Shown here: positions 33,465-43,208 of the stretch, piece after piece | Position numbering within the stretch: the stretch's first letter is position 1 | Layout of the letters: each line of letters opens with the position of its first letter | From: Thermoprotei archaeon | GTDB lineage: Archaea > Thermoproteota > Thermoprotei > QMSL01 | Assembly (NCBI GenBank): GCA_003650925.1 | Contig: QMSP01000004.1 | Coordinates: 1-64,000 of the forward strand | Length of the DNA stretch: 64,000 nucleotides | Reading direction: 5' to 3' | The notes under the pieces: model-generated | What the model saw: the letters and a program-made list of their open reading frames with translations, nothing else | Told to the model about the DNA's origin: nothing | Databases searched by the model: none | Program-made: the position numbers and the translations under genes

Positions 33465-34220
33465 TTAAACGTTTCGGAGCTGGCTAAGAAGTTCGATATT
33501 TGCTTTGTATAGTTGCTCCTCGACTTTGTAAAGGCTCCTAGTGAAGTGCTTTAACTGTTCATCAAGGAAGCTGAGGTCTATGACCTTGTTGTACCTCATT
33601 TCCCTTGCTATAATTGACGGTATGTCTATGAAGCGCTTAGCATACTTGAGCACCACCACATCACTGGACGCTACTACATCACCTAGTAGAGCTGAGTCCT
33701 TGTCTGGACTTCTTGAAGTCAAGGCTACTCCTGTCAAGCCCTTCTCCTTCATGATTCTTCTGGTAAGAGCGGCTAACTCTCCGCTATGACTTACAGGAGC
33801 ATCATATACTATGATAGTGTAGCTTGGCCTTAGCTTGGCTATGGTTGAGAGAAGCAGTTCTATAGCTCTACTAGTCTTCTCATTTGGTCTATAGCTACCA
33901 TATGCCAGTGTAAGATCGCGAAGGACCCTGTCATCACATATCACTACAGGCTTTTCATTGAGCATAGCCTCTATCGTTATCAGCACATTATATCCATCAA
34001 TGGAAAGCTTAACGTTGTTAATATCGTCTTCACTAGCTCTTTTATTAATGTAAGAGGACATCTCCTCAGGCGAATGAAGTATCTTGAGAAGTATTGCTCG
34101 ATCTCTTCTTGATAGGGAGTGTCTTTCACTGACTATATTAGCTGCCTTATCCTTACCATAACCTCTTAAGAGAAGGAGTTTCATATCAACTATAGCGAGG
34201 ACTAGAGAGCTAAGGCTCAT
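33465..34220 (-). CDS. DUF434 family protein
   Basis: A 251-residue archaeal protein. The N-terminal part (about 1-60, LRGYGKDKAANIVSERHSLSRRDRAILLK) is the DUF434 region. The rest (LSIDGYNVLITIEA, VICDDRVLRDL, IVYDAPVSHSGELA) resembles a PIN-like or Rossmann fold with conserved acidic residues. Function unknown. It overlaps the end of alaS by 4 bases and is therefore coupled to it. Confidence 0.8.
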   Translation of the reverse strand: MSLSSLVLAIVDMKLLLLRGYGKDKAANIVSERHSLSRRDRAILLKILHSPEEMSSYINKRASEDDINNVKLSIDGYNVLITIEAMLNEKPVVICDDRVLRDLTLAYGSYRPNEKTSRAIELLLSTIAKLRPSYTIIVYDAPVSHSGELAALTRRIMKEKGLTGVALTSRSPDKDSALLGDVVASSDVVVLKYAKRFIDIPSIIAREMRYNKVIDLSFLDEQLKHFTRSLYKVEEQLYKANIELLSQLRNV

Positions 34221-36964
34221 GATAACATCTCGCCTACAGTGCTCTCTGCCTCTTCTACAGCTTTATCGATAGCAGCTATATTCCTCCCTCCTCCTTGTGC
34301 AAACCTATCACTTCCCCCAGCACTTCCTCCTAACATCCTTGCAAGCTTTCTTGCAAGTCCTACAGCACTGAAGCCTCTCTTGACTACATCATCTCCAGCT
34401 CTGACGATCACGAAGGCTGCTTGATCTTCAAGCCCTATGAAGACTACTATGCTGTTTGGATCTTTCCTCACTATCAGTTCTGCCAATTTTATGGCGTCGT
34501 CTCTTATGAGGGTTGTGTGCTCACATATGAGCTTAGCTCCTCTGATAATCTTCGCTGTTGATAGTGCATGGTCAACTTTGACCTTAAACAACTCCTTCTT
34601 TAAACCTTCCAGCTCTCTTCTCAGAGCCTTCTCCCTTGCCTGTAGTTTCTCAACTGCACTGACTATGTCATCTACAGGTGTTTTCAAGATTTCAGAGAGC
34701 CTGCGCAGAAGCTCTTCACGACTTTGCACATATCTTAGCGCATATTCGCCTACACAGAACTCAAGCCTCTCTACGCCATCCTGAATTCTATCAGCCTTAA
34801 TTATCTTTATCATGCCTATCTCGCCAGTTCTGGAGCAGTGAGTTCCGCCACAGGCCTCTGCATCCCAGCCCTCAATCTCTACAACCCTTATCTCTCTCCC
34901 AGGTACGACTCCGCCTTGATATAATATGAACCCATATTGAGCCTCAGCCTTGTTTCTATCCATGATAGTCACTTTAACAGGCCTGTTTTCAGCTACTACT
35001 TTATTGGCGTAGAGCTCAATCAACTTCAGCTCCTGAGGTGTTATTTTCTTGTAATGGGTTATGTCGAGATGACTCCTTTCAACACCTTTTTGCGCGCCTG
35101 CTTGCCATACGTGTGGACCAAGAACCCTTCTAGCGGCTCCTATCACTATATGTGTAGCTGTATGGCTCCTCATGAGTGCTCTCCTTCTATTCACATCAAT
35201 TATGCCCTTCACCAAGATACCTTCTCTAAGGTTCTTCGCGCTTTTGACTATGTGGACTATGACATTACCTATTTTCTGGACATCCTCCACTTCAACTTTA
35301 ACGCCATCCTCTGTTACTAGATATCCCTTATCAGCTGGCTGCCCTCCTCCTTCAGGATAGAATAAAGTTTTGTCCAGAATCACATACTTATTCTTCAAGA
35401 CCTTCAGTACTTTAGCTGAGAAGCTGGAGGCGTAGGGATCTTCATAGTATAGTGGTCTGGTTGGAGGAATGCCCTCCAGTTCTTCCTCCTTGAGCTCTAC
35501 TTTTACTTCCTTCTCCTTGACCTTAGCCATTTGATGCCTTTCAGCTAACATGCCGTAGAAGTCATCAGGTATCTTGACATTCATCTTGAGCTCGCTACAT
35601 ATCTCCCTTACGAAATATGGATCGAGGCCATGAGAATCATAGAATTCGATTAGTGTATCTGTGGGAAGAGATGATATACCTTTGGCCTTAAGTCTCTCAA
35701 CCCGTCTTCTAACTAATTCACGTCCTCTCCTGAGGGTTTCTCTATACCTCCTCTCCTCAACGTCTACCATATCAAGTATACTATCCCTCAGCTCAAGATA
35801 TTCAGGGAAATCTCTAGAGATCAGTTTTAACTGCATGTCAACGACTTCAGTTAGAGGTACATCAAGGCTAAGTCTATCAAGGGCTCTAATGGCTCTCCTT
35901 ATGAGGAGACGAGCTAGGTAGCCAGCCCCTACATTGGATGGTACAACACCATCTCCTAACATGAATACTAACGCTCTTGTGTGATCTGCTAAGATGTATA
36001 GGGATTCCATGGGGATTAATACCTGCTCAAGCTCCTTAACATCCATGCCTAGTTTTGATGCTATGAGTAGCCTGAACCTCTCTATTCCGAGTTTCTTTAC
36101 GTCAAATTTTCCAGCCATTCTAGCAACGCTTAATAGTATCTCACGAGGAGGTTTGGAGATGCCTGCCCTCTCTCTTAATTTCTCGATAATTGAGGGGAAT
36201 ACTGCGTCATAGACTGTAGGTGAGCCTCTACAGAGCCACAGGATCCTCTCGAGTCCATAGCCTGTGTCGACTATTCTGTTTTTCATCTCAACCAATTTGT
36301 CGTCGATTACTCTGTAGTGCATGAACACCAAAGTGGCTACTTCAAGACCTTCAATGAGAACCTCAAAATCTTCTCCAGCATTTCCTCCTCCAGACCACCA
36401 GTCCTCTTTGAAGGTAATCTTCTCTGGTGGTATTTTCAGTTCTCTAGTGAAGAAGTTGAAGCAGAGCTCAACAGTTCTGTCAATCCAGTATATGTCTGTT
36501 CCTGGATAGTTAAAAGCATGATGTGCCATCATTTCGAATTCTGTGAGGTGCCTGCCACTTCTTCCTACGCTATCTATGTCAGTGAGTCTAATGCAAGGTT
36601 GAGATATGGTAAGAGGATTGGCGGGAGGAGGAACTATTCCTTCAGTAACCCAGGGTTGGAAATCATAGATTGATGCACCAACTAGGTAGACGTCATCTCT
36701 CCATCTAGCGACTATGGGATATCTCTTTATCCTGACATGACCCTCCTTTTCCATAAAGCTTAGAAACTTCTCTCTTACATCGCCTAGGGCTATGTCGCGG
36801 AGTGGAGTAGGTGGTTTCTCAAGAAATGTGTAGTCTACACAGGGCTGGTCACCACAGAACTCTCTATCTGGGTCTAAGGTCCAGAAGTATGAGCCACAAC
36901 TCTTACATTGCTTTCTAATGAAACCAAGCTCTTTGAAGAGGCGTGCTTCGAGCTTGAGAGGCAT
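34217..36964 (-). CDS. alaS: Alanyl-tRNA synthetase, archaeal type
   Basis: Charges tRNA-Ala and edits mischarged Ser and Gly. The 915-residue class II enzyme has an N-terminal extension with CKSC...CGDQPC zinc-like cysteines, typical of archaeal AlaRS. The catalytic core follows (QPCIRLTDIDSVGRSGRHLTEFEMM, GNAGEDFEV). The editing domain carries SHTATHIV and CGGTHCSRTGEIG. The C-terminal DHHA1-like domain is GGSAGGSDRFAQGGG. It sits at the 3' side of the L11-L1-L10-L12 cluster, an arrangement seen in other Thermoproteota. Confidence 0.96.
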   Translation of the reverse strand: MPLKLEARLFKELGFIRKQCKSCGSYFWTLDPDREFCGDQPCVDYTFLEKPPTPLRDIALGDVREKFLSFMEKEGHVRIKRYPIVARWRDDVYLVGASIYDFQPWVTEGIVPPPANPLTISQPCIRLTDIDSVGRSGRHLTEFEMMAHHAFNYPGTDIYWIDRTVELCFNFFTRELKIPPEKITFKEDWWSGGGNAGEDFEVLIEGLEVATLVFMHYRVIDDKLVEMKNRIVDTGYGLERILWLCRGSPTVYDAVFPSIIEKLRERAGISKPPREILLSVARMAGKFDVKKLGIERFRLLIASKLGMDVKELEQVLIPMESLYILADHTRALVFMLGDGVVPSNVGAGYLARLLIRRAIRALDRLSLDVPLTEVVDMQLKLISRDFPEYLELRDSILDMVDVEERRYRETLRRGRELVRRRVERLKAKGISSLPTDTLIEFYDSHGLDPYFVREICSELKMNVKIPDDFYGMLAERHQMAKVKEKEVKVELKEEELEGIPPTRPLYYEDPYASSFSAKVLKVLKNKYVILDKTLFYPEGGGQPADKGYLVTEDGVKVEVEDVQKIGNVIVHIVKSAKNLREGILVKGIIDVNRRRALMRSHTATHIVIGAARRVLGPHVWQAGAQKGVERSHLDITHYKKITPQELKLIELYANKVVAENRPVKVTIMDRNKAEAQYGFILYQGGVVPGREIRVVEIEGWDAEACGGTHCSRTGEIGMIKIIKADRIQDGVERLEFCVGEYALRYVQSREELLRRLSEILKTPVDDIVSAVEKLQAREKALRRELEGLKKELFKVKVDHALSTAKIIRGAKLICEHTTLIRDDAIKLAELIVRKDPNSIVVFIGLEDQAAFVIVRAGDDVVKRGFSAVGLARKLARMLGGSAGGSDRFAQGGGRNIAAIDKAVEEAESTVGEMLS

Positions 36965-37046
36965 GGAGGTACACCTGCACTATGACCTACTTGTCCGTAC
37001 TTATTATAATAGAGTGGAACTTATAAGGTGATTAAGTGGAGCTAAA

Positions 37047-37385
37047 CTAGCCAAAGAGCCCTGCTAGGCCTTCTGCTAATTCTTCTTCCTCTAGCTCCTC
37101 TTTCTTCTCCTCTTTCTCTTCTTTCTTTTCTTCAGCTTTGGCTGCTTCAGCCTCAGCTGGTGCAGCTGCTGGTGCTGGTGCAGCACCTACGGCCATGGGT
37201 ATAGCGGCTGACTTGATGGCTTCATCTATGTTTACTTCCTTAAGTGCAGCGACTAGAGCCTTTATCTTTACTTCGTCGATAGCTATTCCAGCAGCCTCTA
37301 GCACCTTCCTAACATTCTCCTCATTGATGGGCTTTCCAGCATAATGGAGTAGGAGGCTGGCATATACATACTCCATACCCTTCAC
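37047..37385 (-). CDS. rpl12: Ribosomal protein L12 (P1)
   Basis: The stalk protein that recruits translation GTPases. 112 residues: an N-terminal dimerisation helix region ([14 protein letters not shown]), an Ala-Pro hinge ([13 protein letters not shown]), a highly charged Glu-Lys stretch, and the conserved hydrophobic tail ending GLAGLFG that contacts elongation factors. The same tail occurs on L10 next door. Confidence 0.95.
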   Translation of the reverse strand: MKGMEYVYASLLLHYAGKPINEENVRKVLEAAGIAIDEVKIKALVAALKEVNIDEAIKSAAIPMAVGAAPAPAAAPAEAEAAKAEEKKEEKEEKKEELEEEELAEGLAGLFG

Positions 37386-37427
37386 CTACCCCTTACCTAC
37401 CTCGAAGAGGTCTCTTAAACCTTTTCC

Positions 37428-38453
37428 TCAGCCAAACAGTGAGGCTAAACCCTCCGCTACTTCCTCCTCTTCAGCTTCCTCCTTCTTCTCTTCCTTTTCC
37501 TCTTCCTTTTTCTCTGATGGGACTTCTGCAGGCACTTTAGGCCTTTCAGGTGCAGCAACGCTTATGCCAAGCTCAGGCGCTTTCGATGCTAATATAGAGG
37601 CTAGCGCAGTAGCTTCTCCCTGTGCCCTGAGGATAGCGTACTTCAGAGGTTCTCCTGTCATTATCGGTATGTGAGTGGCTAGGTTGAGTGCCTCAGTATA
37701 TGCCTTGGTTATCACAAGAGGTAAGGTCTCCTTGGCTGGATATGCTATGGCTAAGGCTAGCTTAAGCGCGCTTAGGTGAGCTTCCTCGATATTCTTCTTA
37801 TACTCCTCTAAGTCAAGTGATAGCTCCTCCTTACTAAGCACTCTTCCCGCTGTATAAGCTGCTTTTATGTCAAGGCCGACCTTTATGGGTTCTATGCCTA
37901 GTCTATTAAGCAAGTCAGCTAGCTCTCTGGGTATTTTCTCTCCCTTCTTCACAACAAGGGTATCTCTCATGACTACTATGCTGCCTTCTTCAATCCTCAC
38001 AGGTATCTTGAACTTGCTGAAGGTGCTCATTATGGGTCCTGGAGGTAATCCTGTATTGCCAGCGGGGACTACGATATCCTCAGTTGCCACGTCCCCTGGT
38101 CTAGCAGGTCTGGGGACTTTATTCTTGTCGAGAAATATCTTTAGCTCAAAGGGATTCATATTTGTGAAGATGAATATGTTCTGATGATGTAGATGGTCAA
38201 TGAGCCCTTCTATTCCTCTCTTCTCATTCGCTATCTGCTTGATGGCTATCCTCATCAGGGTGTTCTTTGATACTCTGAGGACAGCTTTACCTCTAAGTTT
38301 TCTCCTAATCTCATAAAGCTGGCTTGAGCCAATGCCCTCTATGCTAGCTATGCAGACCGTATTATGTTTCAGCAACAAATCCTTCAGGAGCTTCACTTCT
38401 TCTATTTTCCAGGAGGGTACCTTCTTGGCTCTAACTACTGCCATATTCATCAC
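37428..38453 (-). CDS. rpl10: Ribosomal protein L10 (P0)
   Basis: Anchors the L12 dimers to 23S rRNA. 341 residues: rRNA-binding N-terminal domain, the archaeal insertion domain (PRPARPGDVATEDIVVPAGNTGLPPGP), helical L12-binding spine, charged hinge and tail ending GLASLFG. ATG overlaps the L1 stop by 4 bases, indicating coupling. Confidence 0.95.
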   Translation of the reverse strand: MMNMAVVRAKKVPSWKIEEVKLLKDLLLKHNTVCIASIEGIGSSQLYEIRRKLRGKAVLRVSKNTLMRIAIKQIANEKRGIEGLIDHLHHQNIFIFTNMNPFELKIFLDKNKVPRPARPGDVATEDIVVPAGNTGLPPGPIMSTFSKFKIPVRIEEGSIVVMRDTLVVKKGEKIPRELADLLNRLGIEPIKVGLDIKAAYTAGRVLSKEELSLDLEEYKKNIEEAHLSALKLALAIAYPAKETLPLVITKAYTEALNLATHIPIMTGEPLKYAILRAQGEATALASILASKAPELGISVAAPERPKVPAEVPSEKKEEEKEEKKEEAEEEEVAEGLASLFG

Positions 38454-39106
38454 CAGGGATCAACTGGTACTGCAGGTCCCATAGTCAACTTTACATAAAC
38501 TTTTTCTATGTTCTGAGGAACTCTATATTTCCTTGCCAGCACAGTAAACACAGCATCCACGTTTTTCGCTATGTCCATACTATTCATATCCTCAACTCCG
38601 ACCCTGCACATGACCTGGGGCTGATTCCTTATCCTTATCCTTATTGACCTTCGAAGCCTCTCTATTAAAGGTTTGGGATCAGCTGTAGGAGGTATTGGAA
38701 TAGGCATTTTGCCTCGAGGGCCTAGAATTGGGCCAAAATACCTGCCTATCAGCGGCATCAGATCTGCCTCAGCTATGAAGAAATCATATGCTTTAGCCAG
38801 CTTCCTAAGAGCTCTCCTATTAGCACCGTACTTCTCTATATCCTCCCTCTCCAGAACTAGGTCAGCTCCAGCTTCCTTAGCTTTCAATATGAGATCTCCT
38901 TTGCCTATAACGCATACTTTCGATAACTTATCCTGTGGAGGACAGGGGAGTGTAACTATCTCATTTATCCTATTCTCAGGGATCCGTATGTCTACGTCTC
39001 TTAGCTTAACTATAAGCTCTACGCTCTGCTTGAATCTCCTTGGTTTAGCTTCCTTTTTCGCTCTCTCTATGGCATCAGCAACCTTCTTTAGGTTGACTAA
39101 TGGCAT
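38450..39106 (-). CDS. rpl1: Ribosomal protein L1
   Basis: Forms the L1 stalk and, in several archaea, represses its own operon by binding mRNA. 218 residues with the conserved GPxLGPRGKMP signature (GPILGPRGKMPIPIP, near residues 126-140) and the C-terminal TMGPAVPVD. The L11 stop codon lies just upstream, so the genes are coupled. No L1-binding mRNA hairpin was identified. Confidence 0.95.
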   Translation of the reverse strand: MPLVNLKKVADAIERAKKEAKPRRFKQSVELIVKLRDVDIRIPENRINEIVTLPCPPQDKLSKVCVIGKGDLILKAKEAGADLVLEREDIEKYGANRRALRKLAKAYDFFIAEADLMPLIGRYFGPILGPRGKMPIPIPPTADPKPLIERLRRSIRIRIRNQPQVMCRVGVEDMNSMDIAKNVDAVFTVLARKYRVPQNIEKVYVKLTMGPAVPVDPW

Positions 39107-39108
39107 CC

Positions 39109-39609
39109 CTATTCAGCCCCCTCATATCTTTTTATGAGTTCATCATACACGCCCTGGTCTATAAGTCTTTGCACTTCTCTAGGATCCTTGCCTTCTACAG
39201 TGACTCCCATGCTTAAACAAGAACCCAACACTTCCTTGACCGCTGCCTTTAGCGTTTTCGCAGTCATATCAGGCCACTTAATTTTAGCTATTTTCACCAC
39301 CTGTTCAATACTAAGGTTGCCCACCAACTTCCTTCTAGGCTCACCAGACCCTTTCTCAAGACTGAGCTCTTTGAGAATTAATGCAGTCGTAGAAGGTCTT
39401 CCCACCTGAACTTCAAATTCTCTTGTTTCCAAGTCAACTATAACATCCACAGGTATCCTCATGCCTTTGAACTCCTTGGTTAGTTCATTTATCTTATTGA
39501 CTACAGCTAATATGTTAACGCCTAGAGGGCCTAGGCTTGGACCTATGGGTGGGCCTGGATTAGCTCTACCTCCTTCAACTATAAACCTAAAGGACTTTTT
39601 CTTGCCCAT
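39109..39609 (-). CDS. rpl11: Ribosomal protein L11
   Basis: Part of the GTPase-associated centre. 166 residues with [20 protein letters not shown] near the N-terminus and the C-terminal rRNA-binding motif [12 protein letters not shown] near residue 135. The order L11-L1-L10-L12 is the classical ribosomal stalk operon. Confidence 0.95.
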   Translation of the reverse strand: MGKKKSFRFIVEGGRANPGPPIGPSLGPLGVNILAVVNKINELTKEFKGMRIPVDVIVDLETREFEVQVGRPSTTALILKELSLEKGSGEPRRKLVGNLSIEQVVKIAKIKWPDMTAKTLKAAVKEVLGSCLSMGVTVEGKDPREVQRLIDQGVYDELIKRYEGAE

Positions 39610-39650
39610 TAGATCTCCCTCTTAGGAGCACCTAGAGAATTAAACGAAGG

Positions 39651-40133
39651 CTATTTTTTAGCTTTCTCCAATAGTTTGATGTAGTCAGCACTAACAGTTA
39701 TAGGCAATGGATAGGGAACTTCTAGAAGTTCAACAGTGACCTCCTGCTTAGGCCGGTCTATTCGCACAACCTTAGCCTTCATTCCTCTAAAGGGTCCACT
39801 CACTATCTCGACTTTATCACCAATGTCCAGATCTTCAATTACTGGCTTGGGGAAGAGTAGCTTCTCTATATCTGCAAAATTAACCTTACCTTTAACCCTT
39901 CCCTTTACGTGTTTTATACCCATTATTGCTCTATCAACGAATTGGGGGCTAGGAGCTTCTATGAAAACGAATCCTCTTACGCCATCTACCACTAGAATAG
40001 ACCTGACTGGAATCTTCCTTGCAAAGACTCTGGAGGCTACCAGTAGAGCAACATTCTTCTCCTGTCCAACGGTAGTTCTCACCGCATATATATTTGATAT
40101 CATCCTTGCCTCAGAGGACATGATCACCACCAC
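39651..40133 (-). CDS. spt5: Transcription elongation factor NusG/Spt5
   Basis: Binds the RNA polymerase clamp and promotes elongation. 160 residues: NGN domain with YAVRTTVGQEKNVA near residue 15 and VFIEAPSPQFVDRAIMG near residue 50, then a KOW domain (VEIVSGPFRGMKAKVVRID, near residues 110-128). Its start overlaps the secE end by 10 bases. The NusG-SecE neighbours are conserved. Confidence 0.94.
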   Translation of the reverse strand: MVVIMSSEARMISNIYAVRTTVGQEKNVALLVASRVFARKIPVRSILVVDGVRGFVFIEAPSPQFVDRAIMGIKHVKGRVKGKVNFADIEKLLFPKPVIEDLDIGDKVEIVSGPFRGMKAKVVRIDRPKQEVTVELLEVPYPLPITVSADYIKLLEKAKK

Positions 40134-40438
40134 CCAGCCCTCTTACCATAGGCATAGGTCATTATCGCTATCACTATGGCTATAGCCAGCATGTACAGAG
40201 GAGCCTCGGGGGGCAACGTTATGGTTATTCTGAGCCCCGATAATGTAATGGCTAGGAACTCCAATATATATCCATAGGCTCCAATGAGGATTGTCTGAAT
40301 GAATACAATCCAGAGAGTTAAGAGGAATTCTCTTCTCTCAGGCTTTCTTGGTCTAAAAGGCAATCTGAAGATTCTTAGAGGAGATCTTGTTCTTCTAGCT
40401 CTTGGCCTTTCTCTCAGCTTAGCTCTTCTCCTGGCCAT
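40124..40438 (-). CDS. secE: Preprotein translocase subunit SecE with an extra membrane segment
   Basis: The gamma subunit of the Sec61/SecYEG channel. An Arg-rich N-terminus is followed by KPERREFLLTLWIVFIQTIL, which matches the amphipathic helix and start of the single SecE membrane helix (about residues 36-66). Unlike the usual 60-residue archaeal SecE, this 104-residue protein continues with a second hydrophobic segment (about 79-99, PLYMLAIAIVIAIMTYAYG). The call rests on that motif and on its place beside nusG and ftsY. A different small membrane protein is the alternative. Confidence 0.7.
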   Translation of the reverse strand: MARRRAKLRERPRARRTRSPLRIFRLPFRPRKPERREFLLTLWIVFIQTILIGAYGYILEFLAITLSGLRITITLPPEAPLYMLAIAIVIAIMTYAYGKRAGWW

Positions 40439-40443
40439 TCACC

Positions 40444-41304
40444 TCACCTTAGAAGTTCCTTGACCTTCATAGTCTTGATACTTCTTTCTCCAAGGAAGTT
40501 TAATATCTTTTCTCTATGATGTGCACGTAAACCTTTCCAGTCCAGCACGATAGAGGCAAATCTTCCAAGGCTACGCCTAATAGCCTTAATTATCATCTCA
40601 TACCGGAAGTCGGCTTCAAGGGCATAGCTGGGGATTACATGGGATACTGCTACATCTGTCTCAAGCGCTATTCTATTGAAGGAGGGTGCGTAATGAGGGC
40701 CACCAATTCCTATGATGAAGGGATATTGAACGCCAAGATCGTGATTATACTCCATCAGAACGTCTACAAGAGAATGTATAAGGACATTGGAGGCTTGTTT
40801 GTCAGTCCACTCCTCTTCAGTGCTGCCTATCTCGATGAAGATGGCAGGGCTTTGAAGATAGGGACCATGATGAGTTACTTCCATGCCGAATCTCCATTTT
40901 TCAGATAGCTCTCTGATGTTTCTGCTTATTTTAAGCAAAACTTTTTTCATGAGAAGGGAGGGACATATGCATATCTCATAGGGCTTTCCACCATAAGGAG
41001 AATGAGAAGTCCAGTTCCCAGGAGTATGCACTAAGAGGGAGGGAATCTTCGCCTCAGATTCATGCCTAGAGAGGAATACATAGTAGTGATTTTCACCCAG
41101 CATGCCCAGCTCCTGGTCTATATTATCTAGCTCAAGGAGCTCTCGGCTGAAGATTATGAGCGTCATAGGACCCCATCTATAGGCCTTGTCCCCTATGGAT
41201 GTTTGATGTTCTTTGAAAGGATAGGTGTTTAGGAGAGTTTTGAACATGTTGACAGAGGCTGGATCATCTTTAGATGCCACTAATATGTATCTTGCCAAGC
41301 TCAA
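40444..41304 (-). CDS. dtdA: D-aminoacyl-tRNA deacylase, archaeal DTD2 type
   Basis: Recycles D-aminoacyl-tRNAs. The 286-residue protein shows RYILVASKDDPAS at the N-terminus, LSRHESEAKIPSLLVHTPGNW near residue 77, EVTHHGPYLQSPAIFIEIGSTEEEW near residue 141 and IGGPHYAPSFNRIA near residue 195, all characteristic of DTD2. The start overlaps argF by 4 bases, so it belongs to the same operon. Confidence 0.92.
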   Translation of the reverse strand: MSLARYILVASKDDPASVNMFKTLLNTYPFKEHQTSIGDKAYRWGPMTLIIFSRELLELDNIDQELGMLGENHYYVFLSRHESEAKIPSLLVHTPGNWTSHSPYGGKPYEICICPSLLMKKVLLKISRNIRELSEKWRFGMEVTHHGPYLQSPAIFIEIGSTEEEWTDKQASNVLIHSLVDVLMEYNHDLGVQYPFIIGIGGPHYAPSFNRIALETDVAVSHVIPSYALEADFRYEMIIKAIRRSLGRFASIVLDWKGLRAHHREKILNFLGERSIKTMKVKELLR

Positions 41305-42275
41305 TACCTCCTCATGAGGCTCTTTACGCCATCAGGTTTAAGGACATACATTAAGACAGCCTCAGCAGAGTATAATCTATTCTCTGCTTGAAGCCACACT
41401 ATGGAGTGCTCTTCATCATCTATCACGTCAGCCTCAACTTCCTCTCCTCTTCTACATGGAAGGCAATGCATAAACACATAGTCTCTTTTAGCATTTATCA
41501 GAAGCTTTTTGGTAACTCTGTACCTGGGGAGGAATACATTAAGCCTATCTTTCCTTTCCCTTTCCTTTCCCATGCTTACAAACACGTCAGTGTATACTAC
41601 ATCAGCCTCTCTAACAGCCTCTTCAGGCGAGTCAGTGATGATCACTTCACTTCCACTAGCCTTAGCTCTCCTCTCAGCTTCTCTGATCACATGCTCAGCT
41701 GGAGGATACCTTGAGGGACATGCTACGGCGAAGTCCATTCCCACGCTAGAACATGCTACCATCAATGAATGACATACATTACTGCCTCCATCGCCTATGA
41801 ATGCTACTTTCAAGCCTTTGAGAGAGCCCTTTACCTCGAGTATTGTCTGAAGGTCAGATACTGCTTGAAGAGGATGATAGAGATCACTTAGAGCATTGAT
41901 TACAGGTATACTGCCATGCTTGGCCATCTCGACAAGGTCTTGATGTCTATAGACTCTTGCCACTACACACCCTACATATCTCTCAAGGACTTTGATGGTG
42001 TCATGTATAGTCTCTCCTCGAGCTAATTGAAGTTCATCCCAACGGAGATACAAGGGAACTCCTCCAAGTCTTCTAATGGCAACTTCAAGCGACACTCTTG
42101 TCCTAGTTGAGGGCTTTTGAAATATCAACGCAACATGAGCTCCTTTAAGTAGGTTCATTTCTGAGATGCCCAAGTCATTGTGTAGTGTCTTTATGAGGGA
42201 GCTTAAATGCACTACATAATTTATGTCCTCAGGAGCTAGGTCTAGGAGCGTGAGAAAGTGCTTCATATACATCAC
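41301..42275 (-). CDS. argF: Ornithine carbamoyltransferase
   Basis: Makes citrulline in arginine synthesis. 324 residues with the carbamoyl-phosphate site FQKPSTRTRVS near residue 53, HPLQAVSDLQT near residue 138 and the ornithine-pocket motif MHCLPCRRGEE near residue 269. No other arginine-pathway gene lies nearby; it is embedded between ftsY and dtdA in a translation/secretion operon. Confidence 0.93.
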   Translation of the reverse strand: MMYMKHFLTLLDLAPEDINYVVHLSSLIKTLHNDLGISEMNLLKGAHVALIFQKPSTRTRVSLEVAIRRLGGVPLYLRWDELQLARGETIHDTIKVLERYVGCVVARVYRHQDLVEMAKHGSIPVINALSDLYHPLQAVSDLQTILEVKGSLKGLKVAFIGDGGSNVCHSLMVACSSVGMDFAVACPSRYPPAEHVIREAERRAKASGSEVIITDSPEEAVREADVVYTDVFVSMGKERERKDRLNVFLPRYRVTKKLLINAKRDYVFMHCLPCRRGEEVEADVIDDEEHSIVWLQAENRLYSAEAVLMYVLKPDGVKSLMRRY

Positions 42276-42287
42276 CCCTCAATCTAC

Positions 42288-43202
42288 CTATTCTAGCAGT
42301 CTATCTATTATCCACCGTGGATTAAAAGGCACTAGATCCTCATATCTCTGACCGGTTCCTAGAAACAATATAGGCTTCCTGATGGACTTCACTATAGTTA
42401 TGGCAGCTCCTCCCTTGGCATCAGCATCCACCTTGGTTAACACTATGGCATCTATTCCAACGTATTCATTAAACTTCATGGCCTGCTCAAGAGCATCATT
42501 TCCAGTTAGCGCATCACCTACGAAGACTTTCAGGTCAGGTTCTACTACTCTTGCTATCTTGTTGAGTTCCTCCATTAGGTTGACATTGGTCTGCATTCTT
42601 CCAGCAGTATCTATCAGTACTACATCAATGCCCCTTGCACGAGCATACATAACTGCATCATAGGCTACAGCAGCAGGATCAGCTCCATACTCATGTCTTA
42701 TCATCTTAACTCCTAGCCTTTTCGCATGTTCCTCTAACTGCTCTCTAGCGCCAGCTCTGAAGGTGTCACTACAGGCCAACACTACTGAATATCCCTTCTT
42801 GAGGAGAAGGTAGGCTATCTTGGCTATGGTGGTGGTCTTTCCATGGCCATTAGGGCCTAGGAAGAGTATCACAAAGGGCTCTCTTCTCCTTCTCTTCTCT
42901 TCTATCATCTTAATAAGGTCTATTTCACCTCCTGATTCAAGTAGGCTGAGGAGAACTTCACGAAGCTTCTCTTTAACGAATTTCCTTATGGCAGCTTTGC
43001 TTCTCTCAACCTTAGCCCCTATAAGCTCTTTCTTTAGATGGTCTACTATCTCCTCGGCTATGGGAAAAGCTATATCACACGCCACTAGTTCCAGAAGGAG
43101 TTCATTCATTATAGGTTCAAGCTTCTTCTCAGTGAGTTCGCTGGTGGATATTTTCTCCACTAATGCACTCAAAACCCTTCTAAAGCCTGAGAAAAAGGGC
43201 AC
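42288..43202 (-). CDS. ftsY: SRP receptor GTPase FtsY
   Basis: Delivers SRP-ribosome complexes to the translocon. 304 residues with N domain (about 1-90) and GTPase domain: G1 GPNGHGKTTT near residue 114, DTFRAGAREQL, G3 DTAGRMQTN near residue 196, G4 TKVDADAKGG near residue 255. There is almost no acidic A domain, as in other archaea. In the same operon as secE and encoded far from SRP RNA. Confidence 0.95.
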   Translation of the reverse strand: MPFFSGFRRVLSALVEKISTSELTEKKLEPIMNELLLELVACDIAFPIAEEIVDHLKKELIGAKVERSKAAIRKFVKEKLREVLLSLLESGGEIDLIKMIEEKRRRREPFVILFLGPNGHGKTTTIAKIAYLLLKKGYSVVLACSDTFRAGAREQLEEHAKRLGVKMIRHEYGADPAAVAYDAVMYARARGIDVVLIDTAGRMQTNVNLMEELNKIARVVEPDLKVFVGDALTGNDALEQAMKFNEYVGIDAIVLTKVDADAKGGAAITIVKSIRKPILFLGTGQRYEDLVPFNPRWIIDRLLE

Positions 43203-43208
43203 GGAAAA

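Noticed and set aside
37047-37160. Low-complexity CTTC/TTCTCC-rich repeats near the L12 and L10 ends as a repeat element
   Set aside because: They encode the normal Glu-Lys-rich hinge of the stalk proteins.
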